A stretch of 24,935 nt of DNA from Rachicladosporium sp. CCFEE 5018 (lineage: Eukaryota; Ascomycota; Dothideomycetes; Cladosporiales; Cladosporiaceae): positions 1,007,449 through 1,032,383 of the forward strand of contig KZ111143.1 of assembly GCA_002077045.2 (NCBI GenBank). Reading direction: 5' to 3'. The notes below the pieces were generated by a model that ran no database searches, was not told the DNA's origin, and was given only the letters and a program-made list of their open reading frames with translations. Of this stretch, positions 8,094 to 17,559 are shown piece after piece; positions within the stretch are counted from its first letter, which is position 1; each line of letters begins with the position of its first letter. The position numbers were made by a program, and so were the translations under genes.

Positions 8094-9233
8094 TCACACC
8101 ATCCCCATCAAACTCTCCTGCCCCATCCCACCACCCATATGCCCCACCCCCTTACCCTCTTCCAACGACACCAACCGCACCAGCTCCGGCACCTTCGGCA
8201 CCTCAGGCACATCCCTAGTGTCAAACGGATCCAGCATCTCGTCCTGCGCCGTACCAGGCGTAGGCGGAATAGTACTCAACTTCTTCCCCCACTGATGCTC
8301 CGAAAACTTCGGCGCCGCGAATGCAGCCGGCAGCGCCGTGGGACAACCTGCGGAAACCGAGTTGCGCACGTAATTCGGTGTGCGGTAGACGGGCTGCTGT
8401 TGCGTACCGTTGCTGTGCAGGCTGGAGACGGAGCCGTTGCGCATGTGCGCTGCGCTGTTGTTCGAGGCTACGCTGGCACTGCGGGAGGAGACGGCAACCG
8501 AGGGCGCGAAGACGTTGGACATGCGGCGGAACACGGAGGCACCGGCAGAGGCTATGGAGTTGCTGCGTGGGGAGTTGGCGGAGCTCCCTGGCGATTCAGG
8601 AGTAGAATTTCTGTCCATTAGGGAGAAGATACCACGGAGCCCTGCGACTGCGGAGACGATTGAGGATTTGACTACGGAGGAGCTTTCTTCAAGGCGGATG
8701 AAGTCGTCAATCTTGCTGTTGAGGGTCTGCATTCGTTGAAGGGAGACTTGGACACTGTCGGCTATGAGGGTGAGGCCGGTGATCCACACGTTTGCTATCT
8801 GTTCCTGGACTCGCTCGGGTTGTTGATTGATCAGGGCGACTGCGGAATTGGACATCTTGTCGATGGCCATATCAGCCATGTTGCGCTGCATCGTGATGTC
8901 GACGTATAGCTTGGCCAGCGTGGTTTCCATCTTGTCATGGCTGTCATCTGGGCTTGCTAGCGAGCCCTTGACGCCATCGTAGACGTTCTGGAAAGCATCT
9001 TGATGCACGTACGCCAAGCCTGCGTTCAGATTGTCCATGGCGGCCAGGAGGATGTCCGCATCGTCGCCCAGTTCTGCAGAAAGCGTGGCGACATGATTTG
9101 TGCCGTCGATCAGACTCGCAGCCTGCAGTGCCTTGAAGAAGGTGAAGTCCCCGCTGCGGCTGGCAGCATGCAAATTATGCCGTACCAAAGCAACTCGCTG
9201 TGTCCAGTGAAGCTGCTTCGTATTTGACGACAT
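8094..9233 (-). CDS. Uncharacterised helical, Ser-rich C-tail protein
   Basis: A single frame gives 379 aa from ATG 9233 (MSSNTKQLHWTQR). An in-frame ATG at 9263 would add ten residues; I chose the inner one because conserved-looking sequence begins there. The first ~210 residues are rich in Ala, Leu, Asp, Gln and Met with heptad-like spacing, and look like an all-alpha bundle (for example LINQQPERVQEQIANVW). The rest is low complexity: Ser/Asn/Ala-rich, then a Pro/Glu stretch (VPEVPKVPELV), ending in Gly/Met. No signal peptide or membrane span is seen. I do not recognise the family; it resembles fungal cytosolic or adaptor-like hypothetical proteins. Codon use and frame length support a real gene. 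Confidence 0.72.
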   Translation of the reverse strand: MSSNTKQLHWTQRVALVRHNLHAASRSGDFTFFKALQAASLIDGTNHVATLSAELGDDADILLAAMDNLNAGLAYVHQDAFQNVYDGVKGSLASPDDSHDKMETTLAKLYVDITMQRNMADMAIDKMSNSAVALINQQPERVQEQIANVWITGLTLIADSVQVSLQRMQTLNSKIDDFIRLEESSSVVKSSIVSAVAGLRGIFSLMDRNSTPESPGSSANSPRSNSIASAGASVFRRMSNVFAPSVAVSSRSASVASNNSAAHMRNGSVSSLHSNGTQQQPVYRTPNYVRNSVSAGCPTALPAAFAAPKFSEHQWGKKLSTIPPTPGTAQDEMLDPFDTRDVPEVPKVPELVRLVSLEEGKGVGHMGGGMGQESLMGMV

Positions 9234-9958
9234 GATCGCTGAAAATGGCGAGGATATCGACACGTGCGAGGGTTATGCGGATCGGAGACGCTGGAATGCA
9301 GATGATGTAGGACTGTAGGAGAAGCGAGCACCAACAACTGACTACCGCCCATTGTCCTCTGGTGGTGTGAGCATCATGTCCATGGTGTGATATCATCGGT
9401 AATCCTGATAAATCAGTGCACTGCTTATAGGCATTGCTGTCTCGGAATCATTTCCATCGAGCCGATCGGGTTCGCTTGTAGGCGTTCTTTGTTCCATCTC
9501 CCGTTTGCAGACTATGGTTCGCTTCCTTGGCCATGCTCAGTGACGACGTCAGTGACCAGAGTATCAAAGGCAGAGACACTTCACAGCTTCCGAGTTCTGC
9601 CTGTAGGTAGCATTGTTAGCACGCTCAGTCACGATGCTGGATAGAGGCCAGAGAACGGCTGCAGGTGGCCGCTGAGTCGAGTGGCGCGAGATCGCGCTGC
9701 AACGGTCGACACATGTTACGCAGTGGCACTTGGGGCGCAGGCTGAGTGCGAGATCATATCGTGCAGTGAAGTGCGACACGTGACGTTAAGATGGAGGATT
9801 GAAGGTGGAGGTTGATGATCAAGGTGAACTTAATGCCAAGACCTCTGCACGTGACGAGCAATTCATCGTGGCTGTCAGGGACTGGAGTGTTTTCTCAATT
9901 TGCTTCGGCTCTAAGCTTTCTATCATACATCTATATCTACAGCTTCGTTTCACTGCAT
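9234..9958. other. Intergenic upstream of the helical protein gene
   Basis: This 725-bp stretch between the SAM50 stop and the start of the leftward helical-protein gene has only short shadow frames. It holds two CACGTGACG motifs (9777-9785 and 9848-9856). No coding sequence can be supported. Confidence 0.5.
9777..9856. promoter_or_regulatory. Two CACGTGACG E-box motifs
   Basis: The identical nonamer CACGTGACG appears at 9777-9785 and 9848-9856, 71 bp apart. CACGTGAY is the reverse complement of RTCACRTG, the Cbf1-type bHLH site known from yeasts. The pair lies in the SAM50 3' flank, about 540-620 bp upstream of the helical-protein start, so which gene it serves is unclear. Confidence 0.4.
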
Positions 9959-11574
9959 TTACAAGAAGCTCAGACCTACTCCAAAGCTAAACCCCTTCCT
10001 CCCTTCCTCGCCCTTCCGTATAGCAAGCGGCAGCGACAAGTTCACCTCAAACCTCGCCGCCGGATGCGCATACACCAGGCCCACGCCCGCCGCAGCACTC
10101 GGAAGCCCATTGCCGAGCTCTCGGAGGGTTTCCGAGACACTACTCGACACTTCGCGTGGACTCACAACTCCCTCTTTATCCCGTCGCGAGTCCTTGAGCG
10201 CTAGCAGCCGTCCGCCGTTGATGAACGCTTGGAAGCGGAGAGGCGTTTCCTTGCCCCAGTGAGGTAGCGGGAAGAGTAGCGAGGCGCCTCCAGCGGCGTA
10301 TACGTCGCCTCCTAAAGCGTCGTTGCCATCTCGTGGCCCGAGTCCGCTGAGTCGGAAGCCTCGTACGTCCGTCGGTCCGCCGAGTTGAAACCGGTCATTT
10401 ATCCTGCTATGCGCCGGCCCAGACTGCCCGCCAAGCATAAGAGGATACAGCACGCCCCCCCTCAGCCCGGCCGTGAAAGATACTCCGCTATCGCCCTCCA
10501 CGCCCGGCAGCGGCACAGGGACAGCAGCCTGAGACTCTAGCTCCACTTTCCCAAAAGCCACATCGCCCGCCAACGGCCCCAGCCCAGCAACCTCAGTGAC
10601 AGTCTTCAACAGTGTCCCGCGTGAAGGCATCATAGGCACATCCCTCGTATCCCTCGTCCACGTATGCGCAATAGAGCTCTTGAAGCTATCTCCCGCATCC
10701 CCTCTCACACTCCCCGAAGCATTCTCCGCCAAACCCGTGACCTGTCGCCAGAACCCTCTATAGCCTAGCTCATTCCTTGCTCCGACCGCGTCGCGCCAGA
10801 GGAGCTTGATATCCCCGCCTTTCAGCACTTCCTCGTGCGACGCCCAGGGTTTGAGTGTACTGCTTGCTACGCCTCCGATTTGGACTTGCAGATCTGGGTC
10901 TGAGAGGACGGGTGAGGAGAAGACGGCGCTGTAGGCGCTTCGGGTGCGTGTGCCGAGGGAGCCATTGACGTTCAAGCTTTCTGCGCCGCCGAAGAGGTTC
11001 CGCAGTATGACGTTCAGGTATGCGGAGCCCTCGGAGCTGCCGGCTTCAGTGCCAGTCTTGATCGTGTATCGCCCCCTTTCCCGCGCAGAGATGAAGACGG
11101 CGTGATCTGTGGGTGTCGTAGAGGGGCTGGTGGGCTCAGCAGTGTTGATATAAATACTTATAGGCGGCGTGAAGATATCCAACTTCTCCAGCCTCCTCAC
11201 CGCACTCCCCACCTCTCCCAACGCTTCCTGTAGAGTGTAGTCCCCATCCCCATTCCTCGCCAGCACAGGCTCAAAGATACGCTCCAGAAACCCGCGACGG
11301 GTATGCGGTGCGCCTAGCACCTGAACAGACGATATCGTGATCGGCTTCGAGGCATTCTGGGCGAGCAGCTCGGTCTGCCGCGTCTGTGATATTTCGGCAA
11401 GGTGTTGCAGTCGACGATCGAGGTCTTGAGCGCGTTGCGCGAGGACAGTGGGGTCTATTGGGGTACGAAGGGCTGCGAAGATCTGTACCGCGTGAGCTTC
11501 TGTACTTGACGCATGAGATCGTGTGGGGAACCTACGTCTAGCCCGGACGCACCTGATGGCGTGCCTTCAGCCAT
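9959..11574 (-). CDS. SAM50: SAM50/TOB55, mitochondrial outer-membrane beta-barrel assembly
   Basis: Main exon 9959-11499 plus a proposed 22-nt first exon 11553-11574 (ATG at 11574) give 520 aa; the 53-nt intron has a GTGCGT donor and a GTACAG acceptor. The N-terminal region (to about residue 67) precedes PITISSVQVLGAPHTRRGF, the POTRA-like block. The C-terminal part is the Omp85 beta-barrel, with the diagnostic GGPTDVRGF (RGF at about 387-389) and a closing beta-signal KGFSFGVGLSFL. As core of the SAM/TOB complex, Sam50 inserts beta-barrel precursors such as porin and Tom40 from the intermembrane space. The family assignment is firm. The first exon is less sure: the frame upstream of codon 8 has no good ATG, and alternative acceptors at the nearby AGs exist. 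The gene lies 304 bp from the ARP8 stop, on the same strand. Confidence 0.9.
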
Positions 11575-11878
11575 TGGAAGCGGTGCTGTACAGCGAGCAG
11601 CTGTGTGATAAAGGCAGAGAGTACCTTGAATGCAGCTATTGCAAGGGTGAAGTCGGAAGCTACCAAGCCAAGCTTATAAAGGTTGGCAGCCAAGTCTGTC
11701 CGTTGATTACGCCAGCCTTGTATGGATATAGCGGACAGTATCTAATGAGCATTCATGAGCGACGACACGCATTCTATGGCCCACATATTGCCCGTAGATA
11801 CGTCTACGGGCTTGTTGCCTTGAGGATATCCGCCTCAGGAGTCTGACGACCCGACGCATCCTCGCATACTTTTATGCT
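11575..11878. other. Intergenic between ARP8 stop and SAM50 start
   Basis: This 304-bp stretch must hold both the ARP8 3' end and the SAM50 promoter. It contains a perfect stem-loop sequence at 11791-11810. A 107-codon frame on the + strand starting at 11523 has no recognisable content. Confidence 0.5.
11791..11810. repeat. Perfect 8-bp inverted repeat with 4-nt loop
   Basis: CCCGTAGA (11791-11798), loop TACG, TCTACGGG (11803-11810). In either transcript direction this can form an 8-bp hairpin. It sits about 70-90 bp beyond the ARP8 stop, where the 3' UTR is expected, and 215-240 bp upstream of the SAM50 ATG. Confidence 0.5.
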
Positions 11879-14422
11879 TCACCAATGCCACAACACCTTG
11901 TAATTCAAGATCCTCCCTCCCAACCTATCCCACTCCACTCCTCCGATCCAACTATCATTCGTGACCCTCAACCCTCCAAACACACTCCCTCCCTTCCAGA
12001 CCAACATCTCCGGATCCAGCTCCTTCGGCGGCCTTGCGACGAGAATCTCTTTCGGGTACTGTGGCATGGCAGCTCTCAACTGCGCTTCGAGGTACGTATG
12101 GAATGCTGGAGTCTTCGACATACCGCCTATAAGCATGATACTACCAAGGAGGTCGCGGCGACGGCGTTCGTCGAGGCCAGAGGCGTGTTCGATTGAGGTC
12201 AGGATCGCGCTGTGGAGGGGCATGATGGGCACGACGAGGTCGAGGGCGTCTGTGTCGGGGAGCGTTGGGTCGCTAGACTCCGTGGCGTCGCCGGGTTGAG
12301 GCGTGCCCATGTCTTCTGGTGGTGGAGAGCCAGCGACGGAAGATGCAGGGGTCGTGTCGCCGTTGCCGTTCATGTGGGGTGGAAGCCCGAGGAGGCGGGC
12401 TTTGGAGGGCGTAGAGATTGACATTGGCGTTGGTAAAGGTCGCGCGGGTTTGACGGGCGTTGCTGTGACTGCTGAAGGTATGTTCTTGATTGCGTAGTCG
12501 AGGACTGCTAGCTGTGCTGGAGACATTGGGTCGTTAGGTCGGCCGTCGTAGAGGTCTGTTGATCGTGGTATAAGCTTGCGCCGGGCGTTCAGCTTGTCAG
12601 TGTGGTCGAAGATTGCGGGACGGAAGTACCCCTGTCTGATGTCAATACAACACACTGCTGATCTTGCCATGCTGATCGACTCACCAACGGTGCAAGCATC
12701 CCCTCGTCGTACAGTTTGAAGTCATACTTCCGAGTCTGCTCTCCGTGCGCCCGGACGTACATGGTGTGCTGTTGAACGCTGATGTTCTCGTCGCTCATCG
12801 TACCATATGTCTCTCGCAGCTCCTTTGCAAGCAACATGTCGTGCCGCCGCAGCAGGTTCAGCTCTTGGTAATTGAACTTGTCGAACAGCATCATTCGGAC
12901 GAATGTGTCCGTCACATCTGCGCCGCCGTACTTGAGGTTGATGCGGGACTCCTCAATCACCATTCCGTCCTCCACGCACGCGATGCTGGTCTTCATATGG
13001 CCCATGTCGACCACACAAGAGATGCCATAGCCTGCGCCAAAAGTCGCCGCCACAGACTCCTGGATGAAGCACACACGTTGGAAGCCAAATTCTACGATCG
13101 CTTGCCGCAGCATTTCGGCCACAAAGACCTTTTCGTAAAGGTCAGGAATGACAAAGACGGCACTGTACTGTGACCACTCGCGTCGATTTCGAAGGCCAAG
13201 CTCGGTCTTGATACTTTCTTCGAGTATCAAGAAGAAGTCACGAATGACCATATTGCGTGTTGTGTAGTCTTCTTCATTCAGCCAGCCGTAGCGCATAGGC
13301 CAGTACAGACGATACTTCGGGCTGGATCTCTCGGGGATCCGCAGCGCTGCATCGCCGACGATGTACTCTGGTGCCTGCTTGCGATCGGCTGGAAGCTCAG
13401 TCCACTCAACGTGCACTCGATCGTTGTGTTCAGATATAATGTCGGCAGGCACCGCTGTGTTCCACTTCTGGACTAATTCTCGAGAATTGGGCAGTACGCG
13501 ACGCTTGTTTGATCGACGGAAAGTCCTGAAGTCAGTGGCCATGGTATTGTACTGAGTCGCAAAGTCCTCGCCAAAGAGTTCCTCGGTGGCACCCTCTTTG
13601 CTGAGCTTCTGTCGCTTTGGCAAGGGCTCACTGAGCTCAGATTCGGTGTGCTGTGCTTTGCGCGCGATTACCATGGGTACGGTCTTGGGTATTGCATCAG
13701 TAGCCAGTCCCACGCGGAGGTTTGCGCTTCCAGGGTGAAATATTATGGTTTTGGAGCCGAAGTTCTCGGAGTCAATGTCGTCCATCGCGTCATCCTCGTC
13801 CAACTCTGGGTCAGGCTCGACGAACGGCACGCCATCAGCGGCGCCTTGAGCTCGCGCACGATCGATGTCGACTGCTGCCTTCTTTCGGCGGTCTAGGCGC
13901 TCGTCATGCTGTAGTCTGAGCGCGAGGACTTGATCATCTCGCTTGAGAAACTCGCTGTGCAAGAAATGTTAGTCGTGTGTTCAACATGCAGTGACAGTCA
14001 CAAGACTCTACGAAATGCTGCAGCGATGAGCGATACCTCTTCACGTATTGGCAGCTGATAGCGTAAACGTCCTTCTTGCCCTTTCGCAGGCCGTCGAGGA
14101 TGTTGCGGGCCACCATTGCGTGGTTGCGTAGAAGCAGAAGATGTTGATGGGCACGACTTGCACTGAGAAGCAAAGCCGCAGAACTGATCAACGGAAGGTC
14201 CGACTCACGTATAGTAATTCTTCTGGTTGATCATGTTGACCTGAGGCCACGTCGAAAACTCCATATTGTTGTCGGTCCGCTGCAGGCCTGCGGGAAGCAT
14301 ATATTAGCCGTCGAAGCGGTGAGGGCTTATACAAACACCACGCAGCATCGCGAAGCATCGACTGGGATATTCAACATACCCTCCTCCCTCAACAGGGCGC
14401 GGCCAGACTTCTTGCCCACCAT
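11879..14422 (-). CDS. ARP8: Actin-related protein 8, INO80 complex subunit
   Basis: Exons in transcript order 14422-14380, 14287-14209, 13954-12685 and 12631-11879 give 714 aa; introns are 92, 254 and 53 nt. The N-terminus MVGKKSGRALLREEG and the following TDNNMEFSTWPQVNMINQ are hallmarks of fungal Arp8, as is EFLKRDDQVLALR at the start of exon 3. An acidic stretch (ELDEDDAMDDIDSE) precedes the actin fold, with SKTIIFHPGSANLRVGLA (phosphate-1 region), CVVDMGHMKTSIACVEDG (phosphate-2) and MLIGGMSKTPAF (adenosine region). A low-complexity Pro/Thr/Ser insertion lies in exon 4. Arp8 sits in the nucleus with Arp4 and actin on the HSA domain of Ino80 and helps bind linker DNA and nucleosomes. The 254-nt second intron is unusually long and could contain an in-frame cassette. 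Divergent from NTF2. Confidence 0.92.
14037..14162 (-). other. Possible 126-nt in-frame cassette exon inside ARP8 intron 2
   Basis: The long ARP8 intron (13955-14208) contains an open 126-nt segment preceded by an acceptor (TTCTCAG) and followed by a donor (GTATCG). Both flanking sub-introns, 46 and 82 nt, have workable sizes. Inclusion would keep the frame and insert 42 residues, including LRKGKKDVYAISCQYVK, between NYYT and EFLKRDDQ. Skipping gives the family-typical NYYTEFLKRDDQ, so I treat skipping as the main form. Confidence 0.25.
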
Positions 14423-14775
14423 GCTGGCGGTGGTGGACTTGACCGCTATGGACACGAAGATCGCAAGCTAGTGGAGGACAGGGAGGATGCAATGGTTTTA
14501 CGAAACGAATAGTAGTGACTGCGAATGCTCTCGCAAGATCGATTAGACGTCTACATGTGCTTCCACCATCAAGACCAATCGCCTTGCATCTCGTTGCACG
14601 AGTTCGATGTCTTGGCACGAGGGTGGGATGTCCCGATTGGGACACGTCGATGTTCGGTGCCCCACTCCCACTCATATGTGCCCTGCCTTGAGTTGAAGAA
14701 GAGAGCTTCAGAGACAACCCTGTCGACCTCTGATCATTCATCGAGCCCATTCATATAGTCCGAGACACCGCCAAG
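14423..14775. promoter_or_regulatory. Bidirectional ARP8-NTF2 promoter region
   Basis: 353 bp separate the two divergent start codons. CCAATC at 14575-14580 (CCAAT-complex type, + orientation) lies about 200 bp before NTF2 and 155 bp before ARP8. A perfect inverted repeat TGTCCC-GATT-GGGACA lies at 14629-14644. No TATA box is evident in either direction, as usual for housekeeping genes. Confidence 0.45.
14629..14644. repeat. Perfect 6-bp inverted repeat TGTCCC/GGGACA
   Basis: TGTCCC (14629-14634), GATT spacer, GGGACA (14639-14644), midway in the ARP8-NTF2 intergenic region. It could be a dimeric transcription-factor site. Confidence 0.4.
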
Positions 14776-15531
14776 ATGGGTGGTAAGCAGATCACGTACC
14801 CTCAACATCCTGAATTCACGCGCTGACCTATTCTCTGCCAGACTACCAAGCCATAGCCCGTACGCCCGTCCACCAGCCCCATTCCCCTCCATGAACGATC
14901 CTCTTAATACCTTTCAGAGCAATTCACAGAGTTCTACTACAAGACTTTCGATGCCGATCGCGCCCAGCTCGCACCCCTCTACGTATCGATTCTCGTCACT
15001 GTCGCCTTCACTTCACCCACTGACCTTCAGTTCAGCGCGACAATTCCATGCTCACATTCGAAGCAAAGCCGTTCCAAGGCACTGCAACTATAATAGGCCA
15101 ACTGGTGGATCTCCCATTCAAGCGCATCGAGCACCAGGTCGCGACCGTGGACGCACAGCCGAGCAACGATCAGGGCGGAATATTGGTGATCGTCAGTGGG
15201 GTGTTGTTGGTACGTACCTTCTATCCTACGATGAGCAGATCACGCTCGGTGAGCGAGTATGCATGAAACTTGAACGAGGCAGAGCTGGTCGGCGGCAATC
15301 CGTGAAGGCAGACGCGGTGCGCCGCGGCAGGAGGATAGCTAGGCTAGAGCGTAGAGCGAGCAAGATGTTGCAGAGCATATTGCAAGAGATGTCGATCAGC
15401 TGACACGATCATCACAGGTCGAAGAAGAACGCCGCCCCATGTCCTACACCCAGACCTTCCAGCTCCTCCCGGAGAGCGGGAACTACTACGTATTCAACGA
15501 CATCTTCCGACTAGTCTACCCTGCAGCCTAG
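14776..15531 (+). CDS. NTF2: Nuclear transport factor 2
   Basis: Exons 14776-14782, 14842-14859, 14918-14982, 15036-15209 and 15418-15531 give 125 aa, exactly the size of yeast Ntf2. Introns are 59, 58, 53 and 208 nt. The protein carries the family blocks EQFTEFYYKTFDADRAQLAP (spanning an exon junction upstream), DNSMLTFEAKPFQG, HQVATVDAQPS and TFQLLPESGNYYVFNDIFRL. Ntf2 is a cone-shaped homodimer that binds RanGDP and FxFG nucleoporins and carries Ran into the nucleus for recharging. The first coding exon has only 7 nt and the second 18 nt, so gene finders may miss the true start. If intron 4 were retained, the frame would run 18 codons beyond GVLL/V and stop at 15266. It diverges from ARP8 and converges with GAL1. 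Confidence 0.95.
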
Positions 15532-15937
15532 GAAGCATATTGGTACCAGAAAAGTCGCGAAGCAGTCAAGAGAGTCAAAACGGAGCCGGGCATACCCAAG
15601 ATTCGAAAAGTGGCGAAAAGCCAGGCATGCATGGAAGCAGGATTCTTCGTCGAGCTTATGCGATCGATGGGCCCTGCGCAGCGACCGGAGTTCTCTTTGG
15701 CCGTGCAGATGGCGCTGGAGGGGTATAGGAGAGTGCCGTCGCGCTGACGCTATGCGCGTGGCATTTTCGTTCAAGTGGCATTGGTGAGGTACGCTCAGGA
15801 GGCCAATTCGAAAAGCCTCCCTGTCTTCCATACAGTTCACAGTGTAGGGCTCAATATCCATTTCATAGTACATCCCAACCGCTATGCACCCAAAAGCCGT
15901 CTGCAAAAGCTCAACGTGACTCATTTCCGTCAAGACT
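15532..15937. other. Intergenic between convergent NTF2 and GAL1
   Basis: 406 bp between the two stop codons. A 146-codon minus-strand frame spans 15511-15951 but overlaps both gene ends and shows no family features. I see nothing else here beyond expected 3' UTR sequence. Confidence 0.5.
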
Positions 15938-17559
15938 CTAAACAGAATCACCCTTTACCTCGAAAACACAACTTCCACTCCCCGGCTTGCTAACCACCAC
16001 CGCCTCTTTCCACTTCTCCTCACTCATATCGGGAAACCTCTTCCCATAATAATCCCTCTTCCAACTCTCTTTCACAGCCTCAACCTTACCCTCAGGCACC
16101 AGATGCACACTACAGCCGCCCCACCCGGCGCCCGTCAATCGACTGCCATAAGCGCCAGCCTTCCTCGCCAGTGTGCAAAGCTCATCCAGCTCTGGGCACG
16201 AACACTCATACACATCTCTGCAAGAGTCCTGCGTTTCGTTGAGTAGTGCGCCGAGATCTTTGAGGAGCGTCTCGGTGGCTTCTGACGTTGTGGCGGGCGG
16301 AGAGGAGAGCAACTCCATGAACCGCAGTACGCGGATGGCTTCGCTGAAGACGTGTAAGGCGCGTTGCCGGAGCTTGAACTTCTCGGCGCGTACGGGAAAT
16401 TTCGTCATGAAGTCTTTTTCCAGCTGGGGGATGGGAATCTCGAGAATCTCGCTGATCTGCTCGCGCGTGTAGCCTTCTTCTTGCGGGAGATAGGCATCCA
16501 CCTTCCCAACGAGGTCGTGGAGTTGAGATTGGAAGTCTTCTTTAGAAGTCTTGGAGTTGTCGGTGATGGAGGCGTGTTTGGCGATGTAGGCGTCGTGGAA
16601 GCCGCGGAGGGAGTAGCCCAGGGGACCGGCATCGGGTTTGAGAGGCGAGAGACCGAAGATCTTGGCTAGGACGAGGGCGGCGAGCGTGCATTCTACGACG
16701 CGGAGGTTGTAGCAGACAGGGCCAGTGGTGTGCTTGTCGGCTGCGACAAATGATTGGGCTATCACGAAGACTAGAGGTGAGGAGAGCTGGGGAAAGGAGA
16801 CGTTTCGGGCGCTGAGCTGGGGCACGAAGGAGACGTAGAGGGCTTGGCCTTGGAGGGGGAAGACGGAGGCAGATTGGTCCATGCCGCCTGAGTTGACACC
16901 TACCGCGCGTTCGGAGACGATGGCGAGTTCGACGAGTTCCTTTTTGTCGACGTCGTGCTCGCCATTGGCTTTCATTACCGCGAGAGCGGACGCACAGACG
17001 AAGGCTGCCGAAGAGGAGAGTCCGCCACCGGAGGGAACGGTACCGTCGGCGAGGATGTCCATGCCGACGCTCTGCTTGAACTCTGATCCTTTCTTGCGAA
17101 GAAGCTCAGTCGCGCCAACGAGACCAGACTTGAAGTAGTTCGTCCATTCCAGGGCGGAAGCGTCGATGTGCACATCTCCAGTATCGGGGATGTCGAATTG
17201 CTTGCTCTCGAACTTTTGTGGGTTGATGTTTGTCAAGCTGATCGTGCTGGGACCGGGTTCCTGGGGATGTATTGAGACTGCGAGTAGGACGTCGGCTGTC
17301 ACAGCCATGGGGAGGACTTCATAGAGGGAGTAGTCGATGTGCTGGAGGTTGATTAGACTGGAGTGTAGTACATTGATGTTGGGTTGCTTACTTCGCCAAT
17401 GATATTGACTCTCCCTGGACTTCTACTTATGAAGTCTGGTGCTTTGCCGTATGTTGACTTGAAACTTGAGATCAGATGGTTCCATCTCGTCTGTTGCGAT
17501 TCGACCGCATCTTCAGGGTAGATGTCGGCTAGCGACGTCTTCGTTGGCACTGCAGCCAT
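15938..17559 (-). CDS. GAL1: Galactokinase
   Basis: Exons 17559-17392 and 17341-15938 give 523 aa; the 50-nt intron splits the galactokinase signature cleanly (GRVNIIGE | HIDYSLYE, about residues 49-64). The GHMP ATP-binding motif VPSGGGLSSSAAF is at about 158-170, the catalytic-Asp region NSGGMDQSASVF around 206-217 (Asp near 211), and motif 3 GAGWGGCSVHLV near 460-471. The enzyme phosphorylates galactose to galactose-1-phosphate with ATP, the entry step of the Leloir pathway in the cytosol. An upstream in-frame ATG at 17610 would add 17 residues; I chose 17559 (MAAVPTKTSL) because similarity to the family begins soon after. Neither GAL7 nor GAL10 is nearby, in line with dispersed galactose genes in many filamentous fungi. 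The intact GGGLSSS motif argues for true kinase activity rather than a Gal3-like sensor. Confidence 0.95.

Noticed and set aside
15210..15417. C/D snoRNA in the long NTF2 intron
   Set aside because: CGATGAG and a late CTGA loosely resemble C and D boxes, but the C box does not fit the consensus, the CTGA serves as branch region, and no terminal stem is visible.
15511..15951. 146-codon minus-strand frame between NTF2 and GAL1
   Set aside because: It overlaps both the end of NTF2 and the end of GAL1 and has no domain. It occupies the expected 3' UTR interval.
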